Assembly (NCBI RefSeq): GCF_001899075.1
Contig: NZ_MKVA01000005.1
Location: forward strand, 124,001-188,000
Source of the DNA: Devosia sp. 67-54
Lineage (GTDB): Bacteria; Pseudomonadota; Alphaproteobacteria; Rhizobiales; Devosiaceae
Length of the DNA stretch: 64,000 bases
Direction of reading: 5' to 3'
In this document: positions 8,230 through 17,880 of the stretch, piece by piece
Layout: every line of letters starts with the position of its first letter
Numbering within the stretch: position 1 is the stretch's first letter
Translations under genes and position numbers: made by a program
The notes under the pieces: generated by a model
What the model saw: only the letters and a program-made list of their open reading frames with translations
What the model was told of the DNA's origin: nothing
Database searches by the model: none

Positions 8230-9918
8230 ATGCCCACTGAAATGAAAAATCACAAATGGATGGTGCTGAGCAACACGACGCTCGGCATGCTGGCGGCGAC
8301 GATCAATGCGTCGATCGTGCTGATCAGCCTCCCCGCGATCTTCCGCGGCATCGGCCTGCATCCGCTCGACCCCGGCAACACCAACATCCTCTTATGGACC
8401 ATCATGGGCTACATGGTGGTGACCTCGGTGCTGGTGGTGAGCTTCGGCCGGCTGGGCGACATGTTCGGACGGGCCAAGATCTACAATCTCGGCTTTTTGA
8501 TCTTCACGCTGGCCTCGGTGGCACTGAGCTTCATGCCGACCGGCGACGGCGCCGGCTGGTATCTGGTGGGCATGCGCGTGGTGCAGGGCGTGGGCGGCGC
8601 CATGCTGACGGCGACGTCGACGGCGATCCTGATCGACGTGTTTCCGCACGAGCAGCGCGGGCTGGCGCTCGGCATCAACATCATGGCGGCGATCGCCGGG
8701 CAGTTCCTCGGCCTGGTGCTGGGCGGCCTGCTGGCCGACCTCGACTGGCGGCTGATCTTCTGGATCAACGTTCCGATCGGGGTGATCGGCACGATCTGGG
8801 CCTATGTCAGCCTCAAGGACGTCGGGGTCGAACGCAAGCACGGCCGGCTCGACTGGTGGGGCAACATCACCTTTGCCATCGGGCTGGTGCTGGTGCTGGT
8901 GGGCATCAATGACGGCATCCAGCCCTATGGCCGCGACCTGATGGCGTGGGGCAGCCCGCGGGTGCTGGGCGAATTGCTGGTCGGCATCGTGTTCCTGGTG
9001 ACGTTCCTGATCATCGAGACGCGGGCCGAGGCGCCGATGATCGACCTCAGGCTGTTCCGTATCCGGCCGTTCACCACGGGCGTGCTGGCAACGCTGCTGG
9101 GCTCGATCGGGCGTGGCGGGCTGCAGTTCATGCTGATCGTCTGGCTGCAGGGCATCTGGCTGCCGCTGCACGGCTATTCGTTCGAATCGACGCCGCTGTG
9201 GGCCGGCATCTTCATGCTGCCGCTGACCGTGGGCGTGCTGCTGATCGGGCCGGTGTCGGGCTGGCTCAGCGACCGCTACGGGCCAAAACTGTTCGCGGCG
9301 GGCGGCATGATCCTGGGGGCGCTGACCTTCCTCGGGCTGATGCTGCTGCATGCCGATTTCGACTACTGGATGTTCGCTGGCCTGCTGTTCCTCAACGGCG
9401 TCGGCTCGGGGCTGTTCTCGGCGCCCAATGCGACGCAGACGATGAATTCGGTGCCGGCGCAGGAACGTGGCCAGGCCTCGGGCATCCGCGCCACGGCGAT
9501 GAATGCCGGGCAGGTGCTGTCGATCGGCGTGTTCTTCACGCTGATGATCATCGGCCTCGCGCTCAGCCTGCCGCAGGCGATGGAGACGCACCTGATCGCG
9601 CAGGGGCTGCCGCAGGCGGTGGCGGTGCAGGTGGCGAACGAGCCGCCGGTGGCCAGCCTGTTCGCGGCGTTCCTCGGCTACAATCCGATGGGCGAGCTGA
9701 TCCCGCATGCGGCGCTGCTGGCGCTGACGCCGGCGCAGCAGGCGACGATCACCGGGCCGCATTTCTTCCCCGAGCTGCTGAGCGGGCCGTTCATGGTGGG
9801 CATCAAGATCGCCTTCACCATCTCGCTGGTGCTGTATCTGGGCGCGGCGCTGGCCTCGTGGCTCGGGGCGTCGAGGCGGAAGAAGGATCCGGTGCCTGAG
9901 GCCGTGCCGGCCGAGTAA
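8230..9918 (+). CDS. DHA2-family MFS multidrug efflux transporter
   Basis: A 562-residue inner-membrane protein with the 14-helix layout of the DHA2 drug:proton antiporters. Motif A appears as GRLGDMFGRAKIYNLGF after helix 2. The motif C region is near MAAIAGQFLGLVLGGLLADL, and WRLIFWINVPIGVIG is characteristic of the family. The long loop before the last helix is common in this group. No fusion partner or outer-membrane channel gene lies nearby. It is probably repressed by the adjacent MarR protein. Confidence 0.92.
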   Translation: MPTEMKNHKWMVLSNTTLGMLAATINASIVLISLPAIFRGIGLHPLDPGNTNILLWTIMGYMVVTSVLVVSFGRLGDMFGRAKIYNLGFLIFTLASVALSFMPTGDGAGWYLVGMRVVQGVGGAMLTATSTAILIDVFPHEQRGLALGINIMAAIAGQFLGLVLGGLLADLDWRLIFWINVPIGVIGTIWAYVSLKDVGVERKHGRLDWWGNITFAIGLVLVLVGINDGIQPYGRDLMAWGSPRVLGELLVGIVFLVTFLIIETRAEAPMIDLRLFRIRPFTTGVLATLLGSIGRGGLQFMLIVWLQGIWLPLHGYSFESTPLWAGIFMLPLTVGVLLIGPVSGWLSDRYGPKLFAAGGMILGALTFLGLMLLHADFDYWMFAGLLFLNGVGSGLFSAPNATQTMNSVPAQERGQASGIRATAMNAGQVLSIGVFFTLMIIGLALSLPQAMETHLIAQGLPQAVAVQVANEPPVASLFAAFLGYNPMGELIPHAALLALTPAQQATITGPHFFPELLSGPFMVGIKIAFTISLVLYLGAALASWLGASRRKKDPVPEAVPAE

Positions 9919-9947
9919 GCCGCAGGCCGGCGGCCCGACTAGTGGCC

Positions 9948-10062
9948 GTGGCCCCCACCCCCATCCCCCTCCCCGCAAGGGGGAGGGGGCCTGACTGAGA
10001 CGTTTTAGAATGTTGTTCTAATGTCTCCCTCCCTTGCGGGGAGGGACCGAGGGTGGGGGCCG
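9948..10062. repeat. Pair of intergenic palindromes in inverted orientation
   Basis: CCCCCTCCCC-GCAA-GGGGGAGGGGG and CCCTCCCTTGCGGGGAGGG are set about 35 bases apart, flanked by GCCCCCACCC on the left and its complement GGGTGGGGGC on the right. The whole unit can fold into one long structure. It separates the efflux gene from the convergent uvrC gene. Confidence 0.65.
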
Positions 10063-10094
10063 CAACCAGCGGATTTTCGTCTCCTCAAAGACAC

Positions 10095-11972
10095 TCAGTC
10101 CGACCTGTTGAAGTGGTCGTAGACGAGCTGGGCCATGGCGTTCGAGATGCCGGGGATGGCGGCGAGGTCGGCGAGGGAGGCGCGGCTGACGGCCTTGGCC
10201 GAGCCGAAATGCTGCAGCAGCGCGCGCTTGCGCGTCGGGCCGATGCCGTCGATCTCGTCGAGCGGGTTCTTGACGATGTCCTTCTTGCGGCGGGCGCGAT
10301 GCGTGCCGATGGCGAAGCGGTGGGCCTCGTCGCGCAGGCGCTGCACGAAGTAGAGCACCGGATCGCGATGCGGCAGCATGAAGGGCTCCTTGCCCTCCAT
10401 GAAGAATTTCTCGCGGCCGGCGTCGCGCTCCTCGCCCTTGGCGATGCCGATGAAGGTGACCTCGCGCTGCAGGTCGAGCTTGCCGATCACCTCGCGCACG
10501 GCGTTGAGCTGGCCCTGGCCGCCGTCGATGAAGACCACGTCGGGCCAGTCGGGCATGCCGGTCTGCTCGTCCTCGGCTTCGGGATCGCTCTCGCTGGCAA
10601 GGCGCGAGAAGCGGCGGGTCAGCACCTCGCGCATCATGCCGAAATCGTCGCCGGGGGTGATCTCGGTCGAGCGGATGTTGAAGGTGCGGTAGTGCTTCTT
10701 GGAGAAGCCCTCCTCGCCCGAGACGATCATGGCGCCGACGGCGTTGGTGCCGGAGATGTGCGAATTGTCGTAGACCTCGATGCGGCGCGGCGCCTCGTCG
10801 AGGCCGAAGAGCTCGGCGACGCCTTCGAGGAGCTGGCGCTGGGTGGCGCCTTCGGCGAGCTGGCGGCCGAGCGCCTCGCGGGCGTTATTGAGAGCGTGGT
10901 TGACGAGGTCGCGCTTTTCGCCGCGCTGCGGGATTTCGACGTGCACGCGCGCGCCGAGGCGCGAGGTGAGCGCTTCCTCGAGCACGGCGCGGTCGGAGGG
11001 CTCGTGGCTGAGGAGGACGAGGCGGGGCGGCTGCCGGTCCTCGTAGAACTGGCCCATGAAGGCCTCGAGCACTTCGGTGTCGGTGAGGGTGGGGTCGGCC
11101 TTGGGGCGGTAGGCGTAATTGCCCCAGTTCTGGTGGGCGCGGAAGAAGAACACCTGGACGCAGAACTGGCCGGCCTCGTGGGCGATGGCGAAGACGTCGG
11201 CCTCCTCGATGCCGCGGGCGACGACATCGCCCTGCGACTGCACGAGGGCGAGGGCGCTGAGGCGGTCGCGCAGCAGGGCGGCGCGCTCGAAATCGAGCGC
11301 TGCGGCGGCCTGGTTCATTTCGGCCTGCAGATGGTCCTGCACCGATTTGCTGCGGCCGGAGAGGAACTGGCGGGCCTCGCCGACCAGCTCGGCATAGGCG
11401 GCGAGCGAAATCTCGCCGGTACAGGGGGCGGAGCAGCGCTTGATCTGGTGCAGCATGCAGGGGCGGGTGCGGGCCTTGTAGAAGCTGTCCGAGCAGGTGC
11501 GCAGGAGGAAGGCCTTCTGCAGCGCGGTGATGGTGCGCTTGACGGCGAGGGCCGAGGCGAAGGGGCCGAAATAGTGACCCTGGCGGCGGCGGGTGCCGCG
11601 ATGCTTCATCAGCTCGGGCGCTTCGTGCTCGGTGGCGATGAGGATGTAGGGGAAGCTCTTGTCGTCGCGCAAGAGCACGTTGAAACGCGGTTTCAGCCGC
11701 TTGATGAGGTTGGCCTCGAGCAGCAGCGCCTCGGCCTCGGTCTCGGTGCGCACGAACTCCATGGTGCGCGTGGCGGCGATCATGCGCTGCAGGCGGACCT
11801 CGAGGCCCTCGGGGCGCGTGTAGTTGGTGACACGCGCCTTGAGGCTGCGGGCCTTGCCCACATACATGACCTCGCCGGCCTCATCGATCATGCGATAGAC
11901 GCCGGGCGCGGAGGGCAGGGTCTTGACGAAGGCGCGGATGATGTCGGCGCCGGTCTCCATGGCGGAACTCAT
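10095..11972 (-). CDS. uvrC: Excinuclease ABC subunit C
   Basis: UvrC makes the dual incisions in nucleotide excision repair after UvrB has bound the lesion. The 625-residue protein has the N-terminal GIY-YIG nuclease ([20 protein letters not shown]), a UvrB-interacting UVR motif ([17 protein letters not shown]), the RNase H-like C-terminal nuclease ([20 protein letters not shown] and [14 protein letters not shown]) and a tandem helix-hairpin-helix end ([19 protein letters not shown]). The ATG at 11972 overlaps the SDR stop in an ATGA. Confidence 0.96.
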   Translation of the reverse strand: MSSAMETGADIIRAFVKTLPSAPGVYRMIDEAGEVMYVGKARSLKARVTNYTRPEGLEVRLQRMIAATRTMEFVRTETEAEALLLEANLIKRLKPRFNVLLRDDKSFPYILIATEHEAPELMKHRGTRRRQGHYFGPFASALAVKRTITALQKAFLLRTCSDSFYKARTRPCMLHQIKRCSAPCTGEISLAAYAELVGEARQFLSGRSKSVQDHLQAEMNQAAAALDFERAALLRDRLSALALVQSQGDVVARGIEEADVFAIAHEAGQFCVQVFFFRAHQNWGNYAYRPKADPTLTDTEVLEAFMGQFYEDRQPPRLVLLSHEPSDRAVLEEALTSRLGARVHVEIPQRGEKRDLVNHALNNAREALGRQLAEGATQRQLLEGVAELFGLDEAPRRIEVYDNSHISGTNAVGAMIVSGEEGFSKKHYRTFNIRSTEITPGDDFGMMREVLTRRFSRLASESDPEAEDEQTGMPDWPDVVFIDGGQGQLNAVREVIGKLDLQREVTFIGIAKGEERDAGREKFFMEGKEPFMLPHRDPVLYFVQRLRDEAHRFAIGTHRARRKKDIVKNPLDEIDGIGPTRKRALLQHFGSAKAVSRASLADLAAIPGISNAMAQLVYDHFNRSD

Positions 11973-12757
11973 GGCGCCGGCCTCCGCGGCGTCGGGCCGC
12001 GCTGCGCCGGGAAGTCGAGCGACTTGCCGCCGTCGATGGCGAGCATCTGGCCGGTGACGGCGCGGGCGTCGAGCAGATAGAGCAGGGCGGCGCAGACGTC
12101 GGCGGCGCCGGCGCCGTAGCCGAGGGGCGCCGCCGCCTGCGAGCGGGCGAAGGCGGCGTCGGACTGGCCCTTTTCCTTGAGGGTGGGGCCGGGGCCGATG
12201 GCGTTGACGCGGATGCGCGGCGCCAGCGACTGCGCCATGGTGTGCGTCATGATGCGCAGCGTGGCCTTGCTGAGGGTGTAGCTGAAATAATTGGGCGTCA
12301 GGTGCAGGACGCGCTCGTCGATGATGTTGACGATGTTGCCCTGCACGCCGGCGGGCAGCTGCGCGGCGAAATCGCGGGCGAGGAAGGCGGGGGCCTCGAC
12401 GTGGACGGCGAAGTGGCGGTCCCACAGGGTCTCGTCGAGGTCGGCCAGCGAATCGGGCTCGAAGGACGAGGCGTTGTTGACGAGCACGGTCAGCGGACCG
12501 AAGGGCTTGCCGGCCTTGCCGACGAGGGCGGCGCGCTGGCGGCGCACGGCGAGATCGGCCTTGAGCGCGGCGGCCCGGCCGCCGGTGGCGATGATCTGCT
12601 CGACCAGAGCGCGCGCGTCGGCCTCGCCGCCGCGATGGTGGACGACAACGGCGTAGCCGCGCGAGGCGAGGGCCTGCGCCATGGCGGCGCCGAGCCGGTT
12701 GGCGGCGCCGGTCACCAGGGCAATGGCGGTGGGGGTGCGATTCGGCTCAGATGGCAT
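11969..12757 (-). CDS. Short-chain dehydrogenase/reductase
   Basis: The 262-residue protein has a Rossmann start [24 protein letters not shown] in the middle strand, and the catalytic YTLSK (Tyr-x3-Lys) after YFS. The TGAANRLG form resembles pteridine or dihydromonapterin reductases (FolM/PTR1), so a folate- or pterin-related role is possible but unproven. It is cotranscribed with uvrC by a 4-base overlap, an arrangement seen in other rhizobial genomes without a clear functional link. Confidence 0.85.
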   Translation of the reverse strand: MPSEPNRTPTAIALVTGAANRLGAAMAQALASRGYAVVVHHRGGEADARALVEQIIATGGRAAALKADLAVRRQRAALVGKAGKPFGPLTVLVNNASSFEPDSLADLDETLWDRHFAVHVEAPAFLARDFAAQLPAGVQGNIVNIIDERVLHLTPNYFSYTLSKATLRIMTHTMAQSLAPRIRVNAIGPGPTLKEKGQSDAAFARSQAAAPLGYGAGAADVCAALLYLLDARAVTGQMLAIDGGKSLDFPAQRGPTPRRPAP

Positions 12758-12911
12758 GGCAGGCTAGAAATAGGACGCCGAGGGCGCGGTCGAAAGGGCG
12801 ATCATGGCCGGTTGACAGGCGGCAATTTGGCCTTCCGGCGCAGCCGTGCGGGGCATAGTGTTTTACGGGCGAACGGGGGCGCGCCCCGTCTTTGGGAAGG
12901 AGTGCAATACT

Positions 12912-13196
12912 ATGGATCTGGTAGGCATTATCATCCAAATCGTCCTGGGTGCGATCGGCGGCTACGGCACCGGACGGGTCGCCAAGCAGGTGAGCATCAA
13001 TCCCACGGTCGACGCCATCGTCGGCCTGATCGGCGGCGTCGGCGGCACCTGGCTCGCCGGCCTGATCCCGGGCCTTGCCGGGATGGTGGCCGGCACCGGC
13101 GGCGGCGCCTATGCCGGACAGGGCGTGACGGGCCTGGTGGCCGGCGGCATCCTGACGGCCATCGTCGGCGCCATCAAGAACGCCACGGCGAAGTAG
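12912..13196 (+). CDS. Small glycine-rich membrane protein
   Basis: A 94-residue protein with AAGGAG well placed before the ATG. Nearly all of it is hydrophobic and glycine-rich (VGLIGGVGGTWLAGLIPGLA and GMVAGTGGGAYAGQG), with glycine spacing typical of tightly packed membrane helices. Similar short proteins occur in related bacteria without assigned function. Confidence 0.7.
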   Translation: MDLVGIIIQIVLGAIGGYGTGRVAKQVSINPTVDAIVGLIGGVGGTWLAGLIPGLAGMVAGTGGGAYAGQGVTGLVAGGILTAIVGAIKNATAK

Positions 13197-13259
13197 GACA
13201 AACGCGCTCGACCGGGCCGCGGTGGCGCGGCCCGGTGCTGCGACGACGGATGCATCGAC

Positions 13260-14183
13260 ATGACGGACTCGGCGGCGGGCGCCCGGCACGACAATGTGGG
13301 GCGCGGCATCTTCCTTGCGCTGGTCGCGATCCTGATCTTTGCGACGCAGGATGCGATGAGCAAGTTCCTGGTGCAGTCGGTGTCGCCGTTCCAGATGACG
13401 ATGATGCGCTTCTGGGCGTTCGGGGCGTTCTCGGCGTTCCTGGCGCTGCGCCAGGGCTCGGTGCGCGAGACGCTGCGCACCCGGCAGCCGGTGGCGCAGG
13501 TGGCGCGCGGCGCACTGCTGATCGCCGACATCTGGATGTATGTGCTGGCGCTCAAGACCGTGCCGCTCGCCGCGGTGCAGTCGATCACGCTGGTCTATCC
13601 GCTGCTGGTGACGCTGTTCGCCATTCCGCTGCTGGGCGAGACGGTGGGGGTGTTCCGGGCGACGGCGGTGGCGGTGGGCTTCATCGGCGCGCTGATCATC
13701 GTGCGGCCGGGCGGGGTGCCGCTCGATCTGGGCGTGCTCTACGCGGTGGGGTCGGGGGCCTGCTACGGGCTCTACATCGTGCTGACGCGGAAGGTGTCGG
13801 CGACCGACAGCGCCACCACCAGCATGGCCTATGTGGGGCTGGTGGGGCTGGTGATCAGCACCGCGGTGGGGGTGTTCTTCTGGGCGCCGCTCGACCTCAA
13901 TACGGCGCTGCTGATCGGCTACATCATGGTCACCGGCGTCGTGGCGCACGGCATGATGATCGTGGCGCTGGGGCTGGCGCCGGCGAGCACGCTGCAGCCG
14001 TTCAACTATACGTCGCTGCCGTGGTCGATCCTGTTCGCCTATGTGATCTTCCACGAATGGATCGACCCGATCTCGCTGCTGGGCGCCGGCATCATCGTGG
14101 CGGCGGGGCTGGTGGTGATGGCGCGCGAACGCATCAAGAAGGTCCCGACGGCCGCCGAAGCAGCGCTGCCAGGAAAAGAATGA
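13260..14183 (+). CDS. DMT-superfamily (EamA) transporter
   Basis: A 307-residue inner-membrane protein with ten predicted helices in two EamA repeats. The first ends near SITLVYPLLVTLFAIPLLGE and the second near LPWSILFAYVIFHEWIDPIS. The GE-containing helix ends are typical for drug/metabolite exporters. The substrate is unknown. Its last 50 bases overlap the convergent small membrane protein gene. Confidence 0.88.
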   Translation: MTDSAAGARHDNVGRGIFLALVAILIFATQDAMSKFLVQSVSPFQMTMMRFWAFGAFSAFLALRQGSVRETLRTRQPVAQVARGALLIADIWMYVLALKTVPLAAVQSITLVYPLLVTLFAIPLLGETVGVFRATAVAVGFIGALIIVRPGGVPLDLGVLYAVGSGACYGLYIVLTRKVSATDSATTSMAYVGLVGLVISTAVGVFFWAPLDLNTALLIGYIMVTGVVAHGMMIVALGLAPASTLQPFNYTSLPWSILFAYVIFHEWIDPISLLGAGIIVAAGLVVMARERIKKVPTAAEAALPGKE

Positions 14184-14364
14184 GGGCGGCGAGGAGGCAG
14201 AGGAGACCAAGGGGCGCAACGGACAGGCTCAGCATCACCGGAATCAAGGGATCGATGCCGGTGAGTATAGTCGCCGTCAGAGCAACGGGGATAAGTCCGA
14301 CGCCGAGCAGCACAAAACCGAGGCGCAGGAACAGCTTGGTCCAGATCCACAATGGCTCGTTCAT
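14134..14364 (-). CDS. Small membrane protein of unknown function
   Basis: A 76-residue frame, MNEPLWIWTKLFLRLGFVLL onward, with two strong hydrophobic segments (about residues 12-35 and 40-68) and a basic end LLRRPSG. The membrane-like pattern over its full length argues that it is real, even though the end overlaps the EamA gene by 50 bases on the other strand. Confidence 0.5.
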   Translation of the reverse strand: MNEPLWIWTKLFLRLGFVLLGVGLIPVALTATILTGIDPLIPVMLSLSVAPLGLLCLLAALILFLAALLRRPSGPS

Positions 14365-14451
14365 GCTGCTCCCGCGGTGCCGGCGCCCTTGAAAGCCAAG
14401 CGCCCGATGGGCACTTTTATCCGCATCGGCTGATCCGGGAAGGGACTTCAA

Positions 14452-14892
14452 ATGGGTGTGGTGCTCGAGTTCGGGCTGGTGCTGGTGCTCGTGGGGCTGG
14501 CGGTGAGCTATCTGTTCCGCGGCCGCGCCGCGGCGGCCAAGCAGGCGATGACCGAGCGGCGGGTCGAGGCCTATATGGAAACCATCCGGCGCGAGCGCGG
14601 CAATCCCGAGCTCGCGGCGATGAGCGACACCGAGTTGCGCGACCTGCTGCTGTCGAGCGCGCACAACCTCAAGGTGCAGCGCGACCGGCGGCTGTACCTG
14701 TTGTTCGGCGGCGTGGTGGTGGCGGTGATCGGCGCCATCCTGGTGGCGACCGAGGACGGCTCGCGCGGCTTCGGCGTGGCGCTGCTGGTGGGAGCGCTGG
14801 TACTCTACGGCATCAACGAGATTCTCGGCCGGCAGATGGTGGCGCCGCTGCTCGCCAAGGGCATCGACGTCGAGCGGCTGCGGGTGGAGTGA
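14452..14892 (+). CDS. Membrane protein of unknown function
   Basis: The 146-residue protein has an N-terminal helix (residues about 5-22), a charged cytoplasmic helical stretch containing MTERRVEAYMETIRRERG, and two further helices around residues 82-125. The layout suggests a small scaffold or sensor, but there is no recognisable domain. Confidence 0.65.
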   Translation: MGVVLEFGLVLVLVGLAVSYLFRGRAAAAKQAMTERRVEAYMETIRRERGNPELAAMSDTELRDLLLSSAHNLKVQRDRRLYLLFGGVVVAVIGAILVATEDGSRGFGVALLVGALVLYGINEILGRQMVAPLLAKGIDVERLRVE

Positions 14893-14925
14893 GCGGGGCG
14901 GCGTTCGACCCGACAGCGGTGGGTG

Positions 14926-14970
14926 TGGCTCCCACCCCCGGCCTCTCCCCGCAGGGGGGAGGGGAGGCCG
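14926..14970. repeat. Intergenic palindrome (CCCTCTCCCC-like family)
   Basis: GGCCTCTCCCCGCAGGGGGG and AGGGGAGGCC form a hairpin like those at 6361 and 29747. It lies between two convergent membrane-protein genes. Confidence 0.55.
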
Positions 14971-14993
14971 ATTGCGGGCGGCGGTGCGGGTGG

Positions 14994-15218
14994 CTAGAGC
15001 CGCCGGACTTTGCCGACGATGAAGACGACGGCGCCGGCGGCGATCAGCAGCAGCGGGGCGAGGACGAGCAGCGACAGCACGGTGCCGTCGAGATGCACGG
15101 AGCGGGCGGGGCCTTCGAGCTTGCCGAGGCCGTATTGCTCGAGGCTGAACAGGCCGGTGCCGACCAGCACCAGGCTGGAGGCGAGCTTGAGATAGGGCTT
15201 CATGCCCGGGGCGGCCAT
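14994..15218 (-). CDS. Small two-helix membrane protein
   Basis: The 74-residue protein starts MAAPGMKPYLKLASSLVLVG, with GGAGGA six bases before this ATG, so I prefer it to the longer frame. Hydrophobic segments lie at about residues 9-25 and 47-68, with a basic C-terminus. The function is unknown. Confidence 0.6.
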   Translation of the reverse strand: MAAPGMKPYLKLASSLVLVGTGLFSLEQYGLGKLEGPARSVHLDGTVLSLLVLAPLLLIAAGAVVFIVGKVRRL

Positions 15219-15326
15219 GCGCGATCCTCCCGGCGGCTGCATCGGCGCCTGAGATAGGCACCGGCGCGGACAAAGGCAACGCCGGCCTCCCTGGGGAGAC
15301 CGGCGCGGCGAAGACGGGCGGCGAGG

Positions 15327-15674
15327 TCAGAGGCAGACGTAGCCGAACGGGCCGTACATGCAGCCATGCGGACCATAGGGCGGGAACGGTCCGGGGCCAG
15401 GGCCAGGGCCCGGGCCGGGGCCGGGGCCGCTGAAATCGATGGTCCACTTCTTCACGTAGCCCTTGTCGCCGTCATATTTGACCAGGCAGTAATTGGGGCC
15501 GCAATTGAGCACCTTCACGTAGTCGCCGGCATCGGCGTAGGAAATGGTGCTGGCCCATTTGCTGGGGCCATCGACGAGCTTGGTGTCGGTGTTGAAGTGC
15601 GCCGCGAAGGCGCCGCTGACCGAGGCGACGAGCATGACACCGGCAATCGCGGCGGTTTTGAGGGACGAGGACAT
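15327..15674 (-). CDS. Secreted SH3-like protein with Gly-Pro repeat
   Basis: A 115-residue exported protein: signal peptide to about residue 24 (ending AFA), then a bacterial SH3-like domain (VDGPSKWASTISYADAGDYV with CGPNYCLVKYDGDKGYVKKW). Seven consecutive Gly-Pro pairs then lead to a short aromatic tail with two cysteines. Its CGxxxC-VK-GYV pattern matches the other SH3-like proteins at 15839, 34042 and 34777, so the genome appears to have expanded this type. Confidence 0.75.
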   Translation of the reverse strand: MSSSLKTAAIAGVMLVASVSGAFAAHFNTDTKLVDGPSKWASTISYADAGDYVKVLNCGPNYCLVKYDGDKGYVKKWTIDFSGPGPGPGPGPGPGPFPPYGPHGCMYGPFGYVCL

Positions 15675-15838
15675 CGGGGGTTCCTTTCGGGTTTCACATG
15701 GGCAATCGCTTGCCTTGACCCGAACGCTAGCGGCGGCCGGCTGAACCGAAGCTGAGCGCGGCGTTTAGCCGGCTGTGTGCGGAGTGGCGTTCTTGCGCGT
15801 GGCGGCGGGGCGGGGCCGCCTGGCCCCGGATGCCGACG

Positions 15839-16174
15839 CTAGCGGCGGCGGAAGAAACCGCCGGGATCGAGCGGATCGAAGCTGAACTCGAACGGCGTTA
15901 CGGCGTTCTTGGCGGCGGAGCCGACGAGGTAGCTGCCCGGCACCCAGCCGGAGGGGCCGCCATCGAGCTGGTGCACGAGGCACCAGCGGGCAAAGCGGGT
16001 GCAGGACGCGACGGTGACGCGCTCGTCCTTCGCCAGCCGGTCGACCCGCGGATACATGTCGCCGGGGCCGGCGCGCATCACCAGCACGCCGCTGGCGCGG
16101 GCGATGGGCGCCGCGGCGGCCGGGGTGGCGAACGCGGCGGCGGCGAGCAGCGCGGCAAGCAGCAGTTTCGGCAT
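15839..16174 (-). CDS. Secreted SH3-domain protein
   Basis: The 111-residue protein starts MPKLLLAALLAAAAFATPAA (signal peptide), then shows the SH3b pattern: VLVMRAGPGDMYPRVDRLAK, DERVTVASC, WCLVHQLDGGPSGWVPGSYL. Such domains bind peptidoglycan or proteins in the periplasm. The start at 16174 is chosen because it begins directly at the signal peptide. Confidence 0.75.
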   Translation of the reverse strand: MPKLLLAALLAAAAFATPAAAAPIARASGVLVMRAGPGDMYPRVDRLAKDERVTVASCTRFARWCLVHQLDGGPSGWVPGSYLVGSAAKNAVTPFEFSFDPLDPGGFFRRR

Positions 16175-16233
16175 CGGGGCGCTCCGGGCGGCAGACGATG
16201 GCGATGCGGACGTGGACGCGGGCATGGCGGGGC

Positions 16234-16497
16234 TCACAGCGTTTCGATGACCGGCGGGCCCTTATCGGAATCGGGGAAGGCGCCGGGCTCGGTGGGGTCG
16301 TCGACATGCGGCAGCGGCGTCAGATCGAGCTCGTTGTCGATGGCGCGATCGACGAGGCCGATGGCGGTTTCGACGCGGGTGAAGCGCTCGAGCGCGGCAT
16401 CGACATCGGGGTCGGCGGCGGCGGCGCGGCGGGCGTCGACCAGGCGCTGGCGGAAGCGGCGCAGCGATTTGACGTGCTGGGATTCGGGGCGGGCCAT
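16234..16497 (-). CDS. Hypothetical hydrophilic protein
   Basis: An 87-residue soluble protein, helical in the first 60 residues (SLRRFRQRLVDARRAAAADP, VDAALERFTRVETAIGLVDR) with an acidic, proline-rich tail. CGGAG lies six bases before the ATG at 16497, which supports this start over the ATG two codons earlier. No family is recognised. Confidence 0.55.
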   Translation of the reverse strand: MARPESQHVKSLRRFRQRLVDARRAAAADPDVDAALERFTRVETAIGLVDRAIDNELDLTPLPHVDDPTEPGAFPDSDKGPPVIETL

Positions 16498-16772
16498 GGG
16501 CATCTCCGTGTGGAGGCAGAATGACCGGCGGCGGCGCGGGGTTGCATCGCGGCCGGTGGCGGTGCGTCCCCGGGGGAAGAAAATCCCCCCGGAGCTCCCA
16601 TCCAGGGGGATTGTCGGACGCTGACAGCGTGACGAAGAGGCGCTGGCCCCGCCCTCACCCTCGACAGCCATCAGGCTAGCACGCGGGCAGCCGGAAGTCG
16701 CCCCGCAATGTCCCGGCGGCGCGCGGGCAGGCGGACGGGCCCGGACGCCAGCGGCGCCGGGGGATTGGCCTG

Positions 16773-16914
16773 CCGCGGACACAACCGGTCCGCGGACGGA
16801 GAGCGCCGGGCGCCTCCGAGGAGTTTTGGGTGTGAACGAGACACCCAGCGCTCTCGCGTGACGGGATTTTCGGCCCGGCCGGGCGGATATGGGGGGAAAA
16901 GAGATGCCCCATAG
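16773..16914. other. Hairpin-rich, possibly structured RNA region
   Basis: Four inverted repeats follow each other. CCGCGGAC/GTCCGCGG (16773-16795) has a 7-base loop. GAGAGCGC/GCGCTCTC (16799-16855) encloses GGGTGT/ACACCC. GCCCGGCCGGGC is at 16873-16884. TATGGGG/CCCCATA spans 16888-16913. No protein frame with a ribosome site fits the 16498-17047 gap. It lacks a T run on either strand and the signatures of RNase P, tmRNA, 6S or SRP RNA, so its nature is open. Confidence 0.3.
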
Positions 16915-17047
16915 CGACCCACTGCCGGGCCCGGGGCGGCGCGACCGCCACCCCGCCCGCCGCGGCCGCCGGCCCCTCGTCAGGACCCCGCGTGTTGGCG
17001 GCCGCGGGCAGAGTGTAAGCCGGCCCGAAACCCCCGTGGATAAGTTT

Positions 17048-17449
17048 TCAGCGGATTTCGTTCAAGCCATTGAGTTTGGACAGATATTTCTCGACGCCGG
17101 GCGTGCGCCAATAGCCGCGCAGGCTGGCCCGGTCGATGTCGCGATAGGCGCGCTCGAAGCGGCCGAAGGCGGCCTGCGCGAAGGCGAGGCTGGCGGCGAG
17201 CCCGGCCCAGTCGAGCGGCTCGCGCAGTTCGAGCAGGCCGCGGCCGCCGGGCTCGCGCGAGACCAGCCGGCGCGCGGTGGCGAGCAGCGGGCGCGCCGCG
17301 GCGACGAGGCCGGGCGCCGCCGGCTCGCACGGGCGCCGGCTCGCGTGCGGCGCGACCAGCTCGACCAGCGCCCGGAGCGCCGGGCGGGTGGCGGTGTAGA
17401 GATCGACCAGGCGGACGCTGGTGGTGAGCGGGTCGTCGAAGCTGGACAT
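17048..17449 (-). CDS. Hypothetical protein
   Basis: A 133-residue alanine- and arginine-rich helical protein, MSSFDDPLTTSVRLVDLYTA onward, ending LRGYWRTPGVEKYLSKLNGL. GGAG lies seven bases before the ATG. There is no signal peptide, membrane segment or known motif. It marks the left edge of the lower-GC island that follows. Confidence 0.5.
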   Translation of the reverse strand: MSSFDDPLTTSVRLVDLYTATRPALRALVELVAPHASRRPCEPAAPGLVAAARPLLATARRLVSREPGGRGLLELREPLDWAGLAASLAFAQAAFGRFERAYRDIDRASLRGYWRTPGVEKYLSKLNGLNEIR

Positions 17450-17880
17450 GGCAAACTCCGTGGGGGTGGGGGACGGAGTTTACACCGGGTGCGGGAGGGG
17501 GTGGATAAGTCGGGCGGGTGGAACGGGGTTATAGGAGGCGGACCAGAGGACGCCGCAGATGTTGCTGGGGGGTGGTCGAGCATCCGCGCGTGGACGAGAG
17601 GGAGCCCGAGAAGATCGAGGAATTTCGCGAGGGATTTTGGGGGCAACTGGCCCGAGGGTGAGCGAAGAACTCTTACGGCAGGTTGGCCGAGCACCTCAAG
17701 ACCGCTGTTTATCGTGTCTTATCCACAAGATGTTGGGTCAAGAAAAAAACAGCAATACCAGTGCCTTATCTGTATGCAAACGCCACGTGATCTTACTGTT
17801 CCAGTTCAATCACGAGACGTTCTTGCTACGTACTCCTCGGGAGAGATAATCTAGCATCGTGATCCGCCCGAGGAAAAGCT
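17450..17880. other. Gene-free boundary of a lower-GC island
   Basis: No frame here has both a start signal and plausible composition. From about 17690 the sequence becomes visibly richer in A and T (for example AAGAAAAAAACAG) than the surrounding chromosome. This marks the entry to the TIR-like gene. No tRNA end or direct repeat that would define an integration site was found. Confidence 0.45.

Noticed and set aside
10053-12080. Long plus-strand open frame of 675 codons
   Set aside because: It is antisense to uvrC and made of Gly-Ala-Glu-Val filler from GC-rich third positions; no domain or ribosome site.
16901-16945. Cobalamin-riboswitch-like CCACTGCCGGGC phrase
   Set aside because: The other required boxes (AGCCAGGAGACC type and the adenosyl-binding part) are absent and no cobalamin gene follows.
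16773-17040. RNase P, tmRNA, 6S or SRP RNA in the hairpin-rich gap
   Set aside because: The conserved signatures, such as GAAAGTCCGG or GGAAGGCAGCAG, are not present on either strand.
17690-17730. tRNA-Ser-like phrase GGTTGGCCGAGCACCTCAAG
   Set aside because: No acceptor stem, anticodon arm or T arm could be paired around it, so it is not a tRNA or a clear attachment site.
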